From: Betaproteobacteria bacterium
GTDB taxonomy: Bacteria; Pseudomonadota; Gammaproteobacteria; Burkholderiales; SG8-41
Assembly: GCA_023266235.1 (NCBI GenBank)
Contig: JAHFRL010000023.1
Location: 1-49,364, forward strand
Direction: 5' to 3'
DNA length: 49,364 nt
Under the pieces are notes generated by a model. That model worked only from the letters and a program-made list of their open reading frames with translations. It was not told the origin of the DNA and did not search any database. Every line of letters begins with the position of its first letter. The first letter of the stretch is position 1. The position numbers and the translations under genes are program-made. Positions 1-7,735 of the stretch are shown piece by piece.

Positions 1-132
1 GCCTACGCCGCCCACGCCGCCGCCTACGCCGCCGCCGCTGCCGACACCGCTGCCCACGCCGCCGCCTACGCCGCCGCCGCTGCCGACACCGCTGCCCACG
101 CCGCCGCCTACGCCGCCGCCGCTGCCGACACC
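1..132 (+). repeat. 42-base tandem repeat in alanine-rich gene
   Basis: About three units of 42 bases (14 codons; His, Ala, Tyr, Asp and Thr at fixed positions) lie in tandem inside the reading frame. The same unit is present at 49259-49364. Such an array is prone to slippage and to collapse during assembly. Confidence 0.85.
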
Positions 133-210
133 ATCGATGCCCGCATTGGTGCCAGAAAAAAAATGCAAGCCCGGCAAGCAGAAATCATCGAAAAATATCT
201 GGAGTGGTGA
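1..210 (+). CDS. C-terminal part of alanine-rich phage protein (continues from 48818 across the contig joint)
   Basis: Reading frame 1 is open from the first base to a TGA at 208-210 and encodes 69 residues. It is made of Ala/Tyr/His/Asp-Thr repeats of 14 residues followed by a charged tail ending in AEIIEKYLEW. The same tail (AEIIKKYLEW) ends the paralogue at 647-1267, so this is the 3' end of a second member of that family. The 5' part is at 48818-49364. Joining base 49321 to base 1 (overlap of 43 bases) keeps the frame and predicts a protein of about 237 residues. The function is unknown; the family is discussed under 647-1267. The exact repeat number at the joint is uncertain because the 42-base period is close to the overlap length. 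Confidence 0.8.
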   Translation, partial: AYAAHAAAYAAAAADTAAHAAAYAAAAADTAAHAAAYAAAAADTIDARIGARKKMQARQAEIIEKYLEW

Positions 211-217
211 AATCATG
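174..217 (+). repeat. 44-base direct repeat, partner at 1231-1274
   Basis: Bases 174-217 and 1231-1274 match at 40 of 44 positions. Each copy covers the last codons of an alanine-rich gene, its stop codon, and the Shine-Dalgarno sequence (GGAG) and ATG of the following gene. The two alanine-rich genes and their downstream translation signals therefore arose by duplication, and the copies could recombine to delete 215-1271. Confidence 0.85.
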
Positions 218-472
218 GACATCTCAACCGTCGTAAAACTCCTGTGGGCAAAGATTACTGCTCATGAAACGCCTTACTATGTCCACCTCGATGCTGAAAA
301 TAATCTGGTTTGCGCGCGGGAGGGCACGCAAAAGCAACTTGCTCTGAGTGCCGACCCGGATGCCATCCTGATCGGGGTTTATATTTCGGGGGTGGAATAC
401 GAGCAGCTGCTCGAAGATGTGGGCTATGTAGTTTCTCATTTACCTAGAAAGCGGAATCATGCACGATACTGA
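215..472 (+). CDS. Small phage protein of unknown function
   Basis: An 85-residue protein. The start at 215 is chosen because GGAG at 201-204 is correctly spaced and because the identical signal precedes the gene after the paralogous alanine-rich gene at 1272. The sequence is mixed alpha/beta with no signal peptide and no motif I recognise; a central segment reads as alternating hydrophobic strands (ILIGVYISGVEY). Its end overlaps the next gene by 14 bases, so the two are probably translated together in the accessory early operon that starts at 48818. Confidence 0.65.
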   Translation: MDISTVVKLLWAKITAHETPYYVHLDAENNLVCAREGTQKQLALSADPDAILIGVYISGVEYEQLLEDVGYVVSHLPRKRNHARY

Positions 473-644
473 ACCACTGGAGAATGAAATTGCCCGCCTG
501 ATTGCGTCGGTAGAATTGTTGACAAATCAGGTTCAATCCCTTTCAGCCTATAATTTAAAGCTGGAATCGGACCTTAATGAATACCGGATCAGTGAGGAAT
601 ACCTGCGCTGCCGGTTGGGTCGTTATCTCAGGGAAGGAAAGTAG
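459..644 (+). CDS. Small coiled-coil protein of unknown function
   Basis: A 61-residue protein. Residues 6-45 have leucine/isoleucine at heptad-like spacing (ARLIASVELL, then SAYNLKLESDL), which suggests a short coiled coil and a dimer. The start overlaps the end of the preceding gene by 14 bases, and the stop is two bases before the next ATG at 647, so it is part of the same operon. No family is recognised. Confidence 0.6.
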   Translation: MHDTEPLENEIARLIASVELLTNQVQSLSAYNLKLESDLNEYRISEEYLRCRLGRYLREGK

Positions 645-646
645 CC

Positions 647-1267
647 ATGAAACTGACAACCACACTCGACAAAATCCGAGCCTGTAACTCCTATACCCCA
701 GGCTGGCAAACTCTCTTGAAGTCCCTTGGCCCGGATTTTGATTCAACCGCTGAAATCAATCTGCTCACCATTCTGGAATCCAATGGCGTGGCGGATATGC
801 TTTGGTACTTACGCGTCACCGAGCAGGATTCGAAGCGCGTTGCGGCTCAGCTGGCGATTGAGTTTGCCGAAGAAGTGTTGCTGATTTTTGAGGGAAAGTA
901 TCCAGCAGACCAGAGACCGAGAAAAGTAATACAGGCAGCCCGGGATTATCTTGACGGGAAAATTTCACCTAAAGAGCTGAAGGCTTATCGGGCCGCCGCC
1001 TACGCCGCCGCCGACGCCGCCAACGCCGACGCCTACGCCGACGCCTACGCCACCGCCTACGCCGCCTATGCCGCCGCCGACGCCTGCGTCGCCTACGCCG
1101 TCGCCTACGCCGACGCCTACGCCGACGCCGCCGACGCCGCCTACACCGCCGCCGACGCCGCCTACGCCGCCTACGCCGCCGACACCGCCGACGCCGCCTA
1201 TGCCGCCGCCCATGAAAAGGCACGGATTAAGCAAGCGGAAATTATCAAAAAATATTTGGAGTGGTGA
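647..1267 (+). CDS. Alanine-rich phage protein, 'putative immunity protein'-like family
   Basis: A 206-residue protein with three parts. Residues 1-75 are a conserved head with the pattern WQTLLKSLG, LLTILESNG and MLWYLR. Residues 76-115 are a helical linker containing ARDYLDGKIS. From about residue 116 there is a long run of Ala with Tyr and Asp every three to four residues, ending in a charged tail EIIKKYLEW. The head and the Ala-rich tail match a family I recall from many phage genomes, often labelled putative immunity protein, with no proven role. The Ala region would form one long helix with a polar stripe. The paralogue at 48818/1-210 has about the same head but a different Ala array. 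The start is supported by GGAAGG upstream. Confidence 0.75.
   Translation: MKLTTTLDKIRACNSYTPGWQTLLKSLGPDFDSTAEINLLTILESNGVADMLWYLRVTEQDSKRVAAQLAIEFAEEVLLIFEGKYPADQRPRKVIQAARDYLDGKISPKELKAYRAAAYAAADAANADAYADAYATAYAAYAAADACVAYAVAYADAYADAADAAYTAADAAYAAYAADTADAAYAAAHEKARIKQAEIIKKYLEW
993..1212 (+). repeat. Degenerate GCC/TAC/GAC codon array
   Basis: An imperfect array of GCCTACGCC- and GCCGACGCC-type blocks encodes the Ala/Tyr/Asp helix of the gene at 647-1267. The units are irregular, unlike the clean 42-base units at 1-132. The array opens long reading frames in all other frames, and these are not genes. Confidence 0.8.
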
Positions 1268-1271
1268 AATC

Positions 1272-1706
1272 ATGCTCCCCGAAACTCTGTCCTATCTACT
1301 ATTTTTCGCCTCGCTGCATAGTGGATTGCCGCCCCCTACAGTGCTGCCTACTATCCAGCAAATGCCGCGGGCCGAAATGATGGCAATTGTATGCGTCGGC
1401 GAGCCCGAGGATTGTCCGACCCTGAATCTGGCCGCGGCTTTCCTGCCGCATACCTATCGGATCGTGGCGTTGGATACCTTCGACTTCGATAACGAAGAAT
1501 TCGATGCCTCTTTCCTGGTGCACGAATTAGTACATGCCATGCAGTATTGGCGCGATCCGAAGTTCCTGAGTTCCTGCGAGAGCGCTTATGCAGCAGAAGA
1601 TCAGGCTTACAAAGTACAAAACGAATATCTTCGCTCGCGCGGCCAGTTGTATGTAGCCGGCGCGGCGATGCGGTATTTTCACTGCGACGAGGAGAAAGAG
1701 AAATGA
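1272..1706 (+). CDS. HExxH zinc metalloprotease-like protein (DUF6647-like)
   Basis: A 144-residue protein. The N-terminus (residues 1-25) is hydrophobic with a small-residue stretch, a possible signal peptide. In the middle lies HELVHAMQ, an HExxH zinc-binding motif, followed about 20-25 residues later by CESAYAAEDQAY, whose Glu could be the third ligand. That arrangement fits small phage/proteobacterial proteins of the DUF6647 type, as I recall them. The substrate is unknown. If exported, it could act on periplasmic or surface proteins. The start at 1272 is set by the GGAG sequence shared with the gene at 215; the end overlaps the next ATG (ATGA). Confidence 0.65.
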   Translation: MLPETLSYLLFFASLHSGLPPPTVLPTIQQMPRAEMMAIVCVGEPEDCPTLNLAAAFLPHTYRIVALDTFDFDNEEFDASFLVHELVHAMQYWRDPKFLSSCESAYAAEDQAYKVQNEYLRSRGQLYVAGAAMRYFHCDEEKEK

Positions 1707-1867
1707 AAACGAGCGCGCTCGATACCTGTGGAAGCTACCGACCTTTGAATCTTCAGCAACGCGCCCGCCAATGCGGGCATTGGTCGGCGGCACGCTATGC
1801 CTACTTGCGGGGCATCCCCTTCTTCGTCGCCTATCTCGGCATCTTTGGCCGGCTGCCCCGGAAATGA
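1703..1867 (+). CDS. Small protein of unknown function
   Basis: A 54-residue protein beginning in an ATGA overlap with the metalloprotease-like gene and preceded by a purine-rich GAGGAGAAAGAG. It has many basic residues, two Cys near the N-terminus and a hydrophobic stretch near the C-terminus (IPFFVAYLGIFG) that could be a membrane segment. I do not recognise it; the coupling to the upstream gene and the ribosome site are the main reasons to list it. Confidence 0.45.
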   Translation: MKTSALDTCGSYRPLNLQQRARQCGHWSAARYAYLRGIPFFVAYLGIFGRLPRK

Positions 1868-1880
1868 AAGGAGAAATTCC

Positions 1881-2069
1881 ATGTCCGGCCCCTCTTTCTG
1901 CTGGCAATGCGGTAAGCCCCTTCAGCCCCCGGTCTGTCCTCGCTTTGAAGTCGTAGTCGATCAGCTGGGGAATCCCCATTGCGTCCACCTCGGCTGCCGA
2001 AAGTCAGCCGAGAATGAATGCCGGTACGTGACTGCTCAGCCGCCGGTAAGGAAAGGAGAAGCATCGTGA
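1881..2069 (+). CDS. Small cysteine-rich, probable zinc-binding protein
   Basis: A 62-residue protein starting with a zinc-ribbon-like CWQC knuckle, then a further Cys, and a distal CVHLGC segment. Four or more Cys and two His are spaced as in small zinc-ribbon proteins of phage early regions. A strong Shine-Dalgarno (GAAAGGAGAAA) precedes the ATG. The stop overlaps the GTG start of the next gene. Its role is unknown; it could bind nucleic acid or host protein. Confidence 0.65.
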   Translation: MSGPSFCWQCGKPLQPPVCPRFEVVVDQLGNPHCVHLGCRKSAENECRYVTAQPPVRKGEAS

Positions 2070-2950
2070 ACCCACTCGTGATGTACCACGGAAATTGTAC
2101 TGACGGCTTCGGCGCGGCATTTGCAGCTTGGAAGGCATTAGGTAATGAAGCTGAATATGTGACGATGGACTACGGGTCTGGGATACCCGTGCCGGATGTA
2201 GTCGGGCGAGATGTCTATATCCTCGATTTTTCCTTCGATTATCCGACGACTTTCGGTATTTTTTGCCACGCCAACACGTCCGTTTGGCTCGACCATCACC
2301 GCACTGCTTTTGAGATGTGGTGTGATCGGCCAGCCTCACCATGGGCGGGTGAACGTAAATTTTACAAAAATGACGGTATCTACTATGTCATCTTGAACAA
2401 TAACAAATCCGGGGCGCTTCTGGCCTGGGAGTATTTTCACCCCGGCACGGCAATCCCCTTTTTGATACGTCGTATCGACGACCGTGATCGGTGGCAGTTT
2501 ATGTACGACGATTCCGCTGCGCTCCATGCAGCCTTGCAGAGCCTTAAACCGTGGAGTTTCGCGCAGTGGGATTCGATTCTGAACTGGCCGAAAGGAAAGT
2601 TGAATGCCTTCCTCCGCGAAGGGGGTGCTATTCTGCGGGCACAGCGGGCCTGCGTTGGAGAATTGGTTGAACAGGCACAGCGCTGTACTATCCGGGCGGG
2701 CGTAAGCTCCTGGCTGGGCCTTGCGGTCAATGCCACGCAGCTGCACTCCGAAGTCGGGCACGTCCTCGCTGAACACTTCGGGACTTATGGCCTGGTTTGG
2801 CGGATGGAAGGTCATAAAGCGAACTGCAGTCTTCGCAGTGTTGGCGCCTATGATGTTAGCGTGATTGCCAAGGCTTTCGGCGGCGGCGGCCACTTGAACG
2901 CTGCAGGATTTCAGGTGGATTTGAGTGTCTTACTAGGTTGGATGAAATGA
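2066..2950 (+). CDS. DHH-family phosphoesterase (NrnA/RecJ-like)
   Basis: A 294-residue protein. Near the N-terminus MYHGNCTDGFGAAFAAW matches the first DHH-superfamily motif (H-x-x-x-D-x-x-G/A). VYILDFSF supplies a further metal-binding Asp, and LDHHRTAF is the DHH signature. The C-terminus has FGGGGHLNAAGF, the glycine-rich DHHA1-type motif used for nucleic acid contact. The protein is thus expected to hydrolyse phosphodiester bonds in short oligonucleotides or similar substrates with Mn ions. GTG at 2066 is chosen because GGAGAA precedes it and it overlaps the previous stop. It overlaps the next gene by ATGA. Confidence 0.88.
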   Translation: MNPLVMYHGNCTDGFGAAFAAWKALGNEAEYVTMDYGSGIPVPDVVGRDVYILDFSFDYPTTFGIFCHANTSVWLDHHRTAFEMWCDRPASPWAGERKFYKNDGIYYVILNNNKSGALLAWEYFHPGTAIPFLIRRIDDRDRWQFMYDDSAALHAALQSLKPWSFAQWDSILNWPKGKLNAFLREGGAILRAQRACVGELVEQAQRCTIRAGVSSWLGLAVNATQLHSEVGHVLAEHFGTYGLVWRMEGHKANCSLRSVGAYDVSVIAKAFGGGGHLNAAGFQVDLSVLLGWMK

Positions 2951-3303
2951 TTAAAATCACCGTAATGGAAGCAATTCTCTGGTCAGCGTTGAGCGCTGGG
3001 ATGGCTTGTCTGATATTCGATGCAGTTTCAATCACCGCCATGGGTGAGACTATTCGCGATCCGGCGCAGGTTCATGCCTTTCGGCAGTTGAACGCCTGCC
3101 CTGGTACCGGCTTGGTTTCGGGCGCTTGCCCGGGCTGGGTTGTCGATCACAAGATTCCCCTCTGTGCCGGCGGCGCAGACAGCCCCGAGAACATGCAGTG
3201 GCAAGATGAGAAAGCCGGGCACCAGAAAGACGTGTTGGAGTGGTATATGTGCCGGCAGATGAAACACTGTCCTGCTACTCCCCCACCGCTGCCTGTTCAG
3301 TAA
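2947..3303 (+). CDS. HNH endonuclease-like protein with N-terminal membrane/signal segment
   Basis: A 118-residue protein. Residues 5-28 are hydrophobic, like a signal peptide or membrane anchor. The C-terminal half has CPGWVVDHKIPLCAGGAD followed by ENMQWQ and KD, a pattern of phage HNH (beta-beta-alpha-Me) nucleases with DH as the catalytic pair and N as the second-helix residue. An exported nuclease could degrade DNA entering the periplasm, for example from competing phage, though that is inference. The ATG at 2947 overlaps the DHH gene stop (ATGA); an in-frame TTG lies at 2938. The gene ends inside the 3' end of the opposing primase gene. Confidence 0.75.
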   Translation: MIKITVMEAILWSALSAGMACLIFDAVSITAMGETIRDPAQVHAFRQLNACPGTGLVSGACPGWVVDHKIPLCAGGADSPENMQWQDEKAGHQKDVLEWYMCRQMKHCPATPPPLPVQ

Positions 3304-5428
3304 GCAGAATCCACTCGGGGTAGTAGCCCCCTCGAGTGGGGTTTTCATCCTTGAAAACCTCTATTTCACCCGAGAGCACCAGCGTCGAAATCAACTCTTC
3401 CATCTCCCGTCGCGTGATGTGCATGTACTTGTAAGCCTCACGCATCGCGAGTTTTCCCTTCCCGTCCTGCAGCCGCTCGAATAGCCGCTTGGTCTGTCGC
3501 TCAAAATTGGTATCGGCCATATGCGTACCCACCCGGTGAAACGTATTGGCCAAGCTCCAGGTCATGAAGCGCTTGGCTTGATCCAGGTCGGACAGATTGA
3601 CTTCAAGGCGGCCGTCACTGACGGCCAGGATCGAAGCGACCTTAATCACGTGCAGAGCATAGCGGGTGTAGAGACTCCCATACGCTTTCTGTTGCAGCTC
3701 CCACGAAATCCGATCCAGACTTTCAACGGCCGCCATGACGCCCTCGCCGAACGTGATAGCACGGCCGAAACCCGGCGGCACATACCCGAGTAGGTCATAG
3801 CGCTTTCCGTCGCGCCAGAACGCGTTGAGCCGGTCTTTCAGGCTCTTGGGGATATCGGATTCCGGGCTCAGATTGCGACGATAGGGGGCACCTTTGGGCA
3901 GACACACAAAGATGAACCGGTTGAGGGTGCCATCTTCCATGTGAGAAGTCTTGACGACATCCCACACCTTATCTGTGGTGCCGCCGAGAATCTGGACGTA
4001 AGGGTTTTCGACGGCCGGCAAGGTCTTTTTCTCGTCGGCGTAAATCTTCGGTGGCATCCGGGCGCCGTTGTAAGCTTCGAGCACGGCTCGCCCCAGGGAT
4101 GAACCGTTCGATGAGTTCTTCATGCTTTCCAACTTGTGCGCGAGCTCATCGATGCGAAGCAGGACATTCGGCGTCATGGTCAGCTGCCGTCGTAGAGCTG
4201 CTTCAGATGCCGGGAAATCCAGAACGCAGTCTCGTGCTTCCGTGGCCGCGAGCAAGAGGCCCATGACATCGATCGCCTCATTCTTGCCGGTGCCGGTCTC
4301 ACCCACGAGGGTAATGTAGAGGTTCAGCTTGCCGCCACGCGTACCCTGGCTACAGTAAGGGCCGATCAGGGCGGATACCATCGAAAGGGCGCTAGCATAG
4401 GCGAATTCCTCCCGTGGCGAGTAAGAGGCACCGATGATCCAGTGAGCGATTTCGCCCACCAGCCCGGGTGCCTTGTCGTAGAGGTCCATGGGGAAAACAA
4501 GTTCGTCGTTTTCAGGAACCGGGAGAACCACTTTCCATTGAGCGTTATAGCCGACCAGCTTTTCCCTAATGCCTGTATGGCTACGGTCATAGGCTCGGGC
4601 TATTTCCTCTTTCGCGAACAGCATTGCCTTGGTGACACTATCATGCCGGTGATCCAGGCAGTATTGCCAGAGTGGCTGGGTCTGTAGGATCGTCGCCAGC
4701 AGATCCCCCTGCGGGATGCCTGCATCGATCAACTTTATCAGCATGCCGTGCAGCACGGCCGATCGGTCCAACTTGCCCCGACCACTCACCAGGAGCACTT
4801 GCTCGGGGGATAGGTGGAAGGAGGTCAGATTGAGGAGCTTGCCCTCTTCCTCAGGTAATCTCAGGGCAACCTTTTCGGTGGTATCTGCCCGCTTCAGCCA
4901 AGACTCCAGCAAAGTCAAGTCTTTGTCTTCGAGTTGAGGGATGGGGTCTTTATTGAGCGGGTCAAAAGTGACCGTGAGGAATCGGGGCGACGTACCGAGA
5001 TAGATTTCAGCGTGCCCGCAGTGTTTCGGGTGGGCGTCGCAAGTATCCTTGTAGCCTTGTGCCCACGAAGAAGGAGCCCAGGCAAAGGCGCGAACGCCAG
5101 TTCCAGAAGGCGACGTCTCGGCATAACCCCTGAAGGGCATCGTAAAGTGCTCGAAATCCACTCCGTCGAAATCGAAACCGAGAAGTTGCCAGCCAGCGTA
5201 TTCGAGGCCCCCCGTCATGACGAGGCCGACACCAGCAAGCGTGTTTTCCCGCACGTTGCTGACGGCCTCTACCAGCGTAGACCAGTTGTCGGGGATAGCA
5301 GTAGATAAACCGTGCCGGCCCGTATGTGGTATCTTGTCGAATTTCTCGCGGGTAGGGCTCCATACAAGGCGATACGAGACCCAGCGAGGCAGCGCGGCCA
5401 GTTCCTGAAAAACTTCAGCGGCGGTCAT
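3275..5428 (-). CDS. Primase-polymerase/helicase-like replication protein (DUF3987-like)
   Basis: A 717-residue protein. The first 170 residues resemble bifunctional primase-polymerase domains: PRWVSYR with KIPHTG, a GFDFDG acidic motif, ETSPSGTG, and AEIYLGTSPRFLTVT. The central part is an ATPase with Walker A GETGTGKN and Walker B VLLRIDE, as in DUF3987/VapE-like phage helicases. The C-terminal 90 residues look like a winged-helix DNA-binding region (REAYKYMHITRREMEELI). It probably primes and unwinds at the phage origin. It is the last gene of a leftward trio with the methyltransferase and SNF2 helicase, with ATGA overlap at 5425-5428. Confidence 0.8.
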   Translation of the reverse strand: MTAAEVFQELAALPRWVSYRLVWSPTREKFDKIPHTGRHGLSTAIPDNWSTLVEAVSNVRENTLAGVGLVMTGGLEYAGWQLLGFDFDGVDFEHFTMPFRGYAETSPSGTGVRAFAWAPSSWAQGYKDTCDAHPKHCGHAEIYLGTSPRFLTVTFDPLNKDPIPQLEDKDLTLLESWLKRADTTEKVALRLPEEEGKLLNLTSFHLSPEQVLLVSGRGKLDRSAVLHGMLIKLIDAGIPQGDLLATILQTQPLWQYCLDHRHDSVTKAMLFAKEEIARAYDRSHTGIREKLVGYNAQWKVVLPVPENDELVFPMDLYDKAPGLVGEIAHWIIGASYSPREEFAYASALSMVSALIGPYCSQGTRGGKLNLYITLVGETGTGKNEAIDVMGLLLAATEARDCVLDFPASEAALRRQLTMTPNVLLRIDELAHKLESMKNSSNGSSLGRAVLEAYNGARMPPKIYADEKKTLPAVENPYVQILGGTTDKVWDVVKTSHMEDGTLNRFIFVCLPKGAPYRRNLSPESDIPKSLKDRLNAFWRDGKRYDLLGYVPPGFGRAITFGEGVMAAVESLDRISWELQQKAYGSLYTRYALHVIKVASILAVSDGRLEVNLSDLDQAKRFMTWSLANTFHRVGTHMADTNFERQTKRLFERLQDGKGKLAMREAYKYMHITRREMEELISTLVLSGEIEVFKDENPTRGGYYPEWILLTEQAAVGE
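3311..3344 (+). terminator. Possible terminator of the rightward accessory operon
   Basis: Seven bases after the HNH gene stop, CCACTC (3311-3316) pairs with GAGTGG (3334-3339), and GGGG (3317-3320) pairs with CCCC (3327-3330). GGTTTT follows. The T tract is short and the hairpin lies inside the end of the opposing gene, so this is tentative. Confidence 0.45.
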
Positions 5429-6324
5429 GACAAGATCAAATGCCGAAGATAAGCGCGGATCATCTCTGCTGCGACTTGCGGCACGATGGCATTGCCGTAG
5501 GCGCGCAATCGTCCCATTCGGGCGGAAATCCCATAAGCCAACGGGAATGAGCCGGGTTCAACCGATCGCCACTTCCCATCCCGGCACAAGAGCCAGTCGG
5601 CGTCGCACCAAAAGCCGTTAACCGGGCCGACATGGCAGATTTCGGGTGGCCCATTCGGTCGTTGTTGCAACCGGTCATCGGCCAGCCCGCCAAGTTCGCT
5701 TGCCGTGGTAATTGGTCGAACCTGTTCCGCCCGCCCTCCCGTTGAATGATGTCCGTGCCCGAGTCTTTCCAGTCCCTCGTCGTGGGCGTTATCCATGACG
5801 CAAGCACTGTGATTTGATTTAGTGGAGTCGGCCACGATCCATAGCCGTTGTCTGATGTGTGGCGCTCCGACGCCCGCAGCGCATAAATCAACCGCCCCGC
5901 TGGAGTAGCCCGTGGCTTCCAGGTCAGCTTGTACAATGTCGAGCCAGCCGAGGCCGTCAGTATGCGCAACCTGCTCACTAAAGATCGTGCGAGGCTGGCA
6001 CTGGCTGATGAGGTGGAACCACGCCGGCCATAAGTGCCGCTCATCAGCAAACCCCTTTCCTTTGCCTGCCGCGCTGAAAGGCTGGCAAGGGCAGGAGCCA
6101 GTCCAAACAGGACGTTCATCAGGCCAGCCGGCTTGGCGCAATGCATAGGACCATCCGCCGATGCCGGCGAAGAAATGGCACTGGGCGTAATCGGCGAGTT
6201 CGCAAGGTTTAATGTCTTCGATGCTTCGTTCATCTACGTCTCCTGGCGCAATATGTCCTGCGGCAATTAAATTTCTCAGCCATTGCGCGGCATACGGGTC
6301 TATCTCGTTGTAATAAGCTGTCAC
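5425..6324 (-). CDS. C5-cytosine DNA methyltransferase
   Basis: A 299-residue protein with the ordered motifs of the family: motif [13 protein letters not shown], motif [13 protein letters not shown] with the catalytic PCQ cysteine, motif VI as SEQV (usually ENV), motif [13 protein letters not shown], and motif [11 protein letters not shown] near the C-terminus. It transfers methyl from SAM to C5 of cytosine, most likely shielding phage DNA from host restriction. The target-recognition region between motifs VIII and IX is short. It begins where the helicase gene ends and its stop overlaps the primase start, so the three are one operon. A second long frame lies inside it (see findings). Confidence 0.92.
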   Translation of the reverse strand: MTAYYNEIDPYAAQWLRNLIAAGHIAPGDVDERSIEDIKPCELADYAQCHFFAGIGGWSYALRQAGWPDERPVWTGSCPCQPFSAAGKGKGFADERHLWPAWFHLISQCQPRTIFSEQVAHTDGLGWLDIVQADLEATGYSSGAVDLCAAGVGAPHIRQRLWIVADSTKSNHSACVMDNAHDEGLERLGHGHHSTGGRAEQVRPITTASELGGLADDRLQQRPNGPPEICHVGPVNGFWCDADWLLCRDGKWRSVEPGSFPLAYGISARMGRLRAYGNAIVPQVAAEMIRAYLRHLILS

Positions 6325-7649
6325 TAAAACCGCCTCAGTGTGGCCGCTTCATCCCGCTGCCGGCTGGCGATTGTTTGGTAAGCTGCTATATCCCTGGTGC
6401 CTTGCATGATGAGCCGCATCACCCGGACGGTATGCGGATTGCCCGGACGATTTAACCGTCCGATCGTCTGAGTATAAAGCTCGGCATCGTAGGTAGGTGA
6501 AAACCATACTTGCAGTGATGAGCCAGAAAACTGAGCGTTCAACCCATGGCCGCACGAGAGCGGATGGACTAGCAATATTTCAATCCTGCCAGCATTCCAA
6601 CCGAAGAGCGCGGTTTCTCCGTCCAGCACCCGTGCTTGAGGAAAGGCCGTCAGAATCGTATCGCGCTCATGATCGAACTGAAATACGACCATGATCGGCT
6701 CGCCTTTGGCCTCGGCCACGATGTCAATCAGGGCGGCAAGCTTATCGGCATGCATTTTGACCGGATAGCCTCCATCGTTGTAGACGCAACCAGAGGCGAG
6801 TTGAAGCTGCTTGAGGCTGCTCTGGCAGCCATCCCGGACGTAGGTAATGCCGTTCAGTGTAATATTCGGGTGCCCCTTTTTCCGACAAGCATCAATGCTT
6901 TCCTGTACCCCCCTGACCACCGAGTTGAGCGGCAGGAGCACATCGATTTCGACGGGTTCGGGGGATTTGAAAGGCATGCGATGAACCGTATCGGCCAGGC
7001 GTTCGTAGATTTCTTCTTCTGCTTCCTGTTTGGGAATCCAGGCATTACCGGTACGCCGCTGCACTTCCATGAACCAGCGCTGCAGAAAGGCTTCCTTGTA
7101 TTCGCCAAGAGGCCCGGCCAGACCGGCGAGATAAGCGCTGCCCCAAAGGTCGTGCAGGTGATTGGCCCGCGGAGTGCCGGTCATGGCAAGCCGCCACTCG
7201 AACTTCGGAAGAAGCGGCTTGATCGCGCGGAAGGATTTCGCCGCCGGATTTTCCAGCCTGCTGGATTCGTCGATGATGAGCCACGGAAAGAGACGGGGCA
7301 AGCGTTCACCGAAGTGGCTGACGGCCCAGGCAAGGTTCTCGAAATTCAGCGCCACGACATCGAGGGACTCATCCTCAAGTCGCTGGATACGGCGTTCGGC
7401 CAAACACCCGGCAGCGGAGGCGTAAGTGAGTTCCGGCGCCCACAGTTTTATTTCTTCCCCCCAGACCATCTTGCAGATACGCAGCGTGCCAAGAACCAGC
7501 ACTCGCTTTCGCCCTCCATTCAACCCCCGAGTACGGATTGCCCGAAGGGCGGTCGCGGTCTTCCCGGCACCAACATCGGCCAATAGGAGGCGAGAAGCTT
7601 TCCAGATACGAGAGACAGCGAGGCTCTGGGCCGGGCGAAGAGTAGGCAT
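6324..7649 (-). CDS. SNF2/DEAD-like superfamily 2 helicase
   Basis: A 441-residue protein. Motifs in order are ADVGAGKTATAL (Walker A), LIIDESSRLEN (motif II, DESS), AMTGTPRANHL (motif III), and YTQTIGRLNRPGN (motif VI). This is the compact phage SNF2-type helicase commonly found next to primase and VRR nuclease genes. It likely remodels replication or recombination forks. It is the first gene of the leftward operon. The ATG at 7649 has no clear Shine-Dalgarno; a candidate promoter overlaps the dyad at 7670-7698, so the repressor encoded on the other side probably controls it. Confidence 0.88.
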   Translation of the reverse strand: MPTLRPAQSLAVSRIWKASRLLLADVGAGKTATALRAIRTRGLNGGRKRVLVLGTLRICKMVWGEEIKLWAPELTYASAAGCLAERRIQRLEDESLDVVALNFENLAWAVSHFGERLPRLFPWLIIDESSRLENPAAKSFRAIKPLLPKFEWRLAMTGTPRANHLHDLWGSAYLAGLAGPLGEYKEAFLQRWFMEVQRRTGNAWIPKQEAEEEIYERLADTVHRMPFKSPEPVEIDVLLPLNSVVRGVQESIDACRKKGHPNITLNGITYVRDGCQSSLKQLQLASGCVYNDGGYPVKMHADKLAALIDIVAEAKGEPIMVVFQFDHERDTILTAFPQARVLDGETALFGWNAGRIEILLVHPLSCGHGLNAQFSGSSLQVWFSPTYDAELYTQTIGRLNRPGNPHTVRVMRLIMQGTRDIAAYQTIASRQRDEAATLRRF

Positions 7650-7669
7650 GAGGAGCTTGACGGTCGGTT

Positions 7670-7698
7670 CGAGTATGTATTACAGTAAGGCATACTCG
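7670..7698. promoter_or_regulatory. Nested dyad, likely operator of the divergent repressor region
   Basis: Outer arms CGAGTATG (7670-7677) and CATACTCG (7691-7698) are perfect inverted repeats. Inner arms TTAC (7680-7683) and GTAA (7685-7688) share the same axis at base 7684. In total 24 of 28 flanking positions are symmetric. It sits between the helicase start and the ribbon-helix-helix gene and overlaps the leftward -10 element. Confidence 0.75.
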
Positions 7699-7710
7699 TT
7701 TCGAAAGCAA
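7682..7710 (-). promoter_or_regulatory. Leftward sigma-70-like promoter for the helicase operon
   Basis: On the minus strand TTGCTT (7710-7705) is followed after 17 bases by TACTGT (7687-7682). The -10 lies inside the dyad at 7670-7698, so a bound repressor would block it. The predicted start is about 25 bases before the helicase ATG. Confidence 0.5.
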
Positions 7711-7735
7711 GCGTAACGTAGCTGGAATTTTCGCC

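Noticed and set aside
1..132. CRISPR-like array
   Set aside because: The 42-base units are directly joined with no unique spacers, are in frame, and encode Ala-rich protein.
965..1273. Long Gly-, Arg- and Pro-rich frames on both strands over the alanine arrays (also 49148-49336 and 1068-1271)
   Set aside because: They are translations of the GCC-rich repeat in other frames, lack start signals and have no sequence beyond the repeat. The Pro-rich frame at 1068 only matters from its ATG at 1272.
6636..7586. 316-codon plus-strand frame antisense to the helicase
   Set aside because: It is the shadow of a gene with all helicase motifs; it has no ribosome site and lies within the leftward operon.
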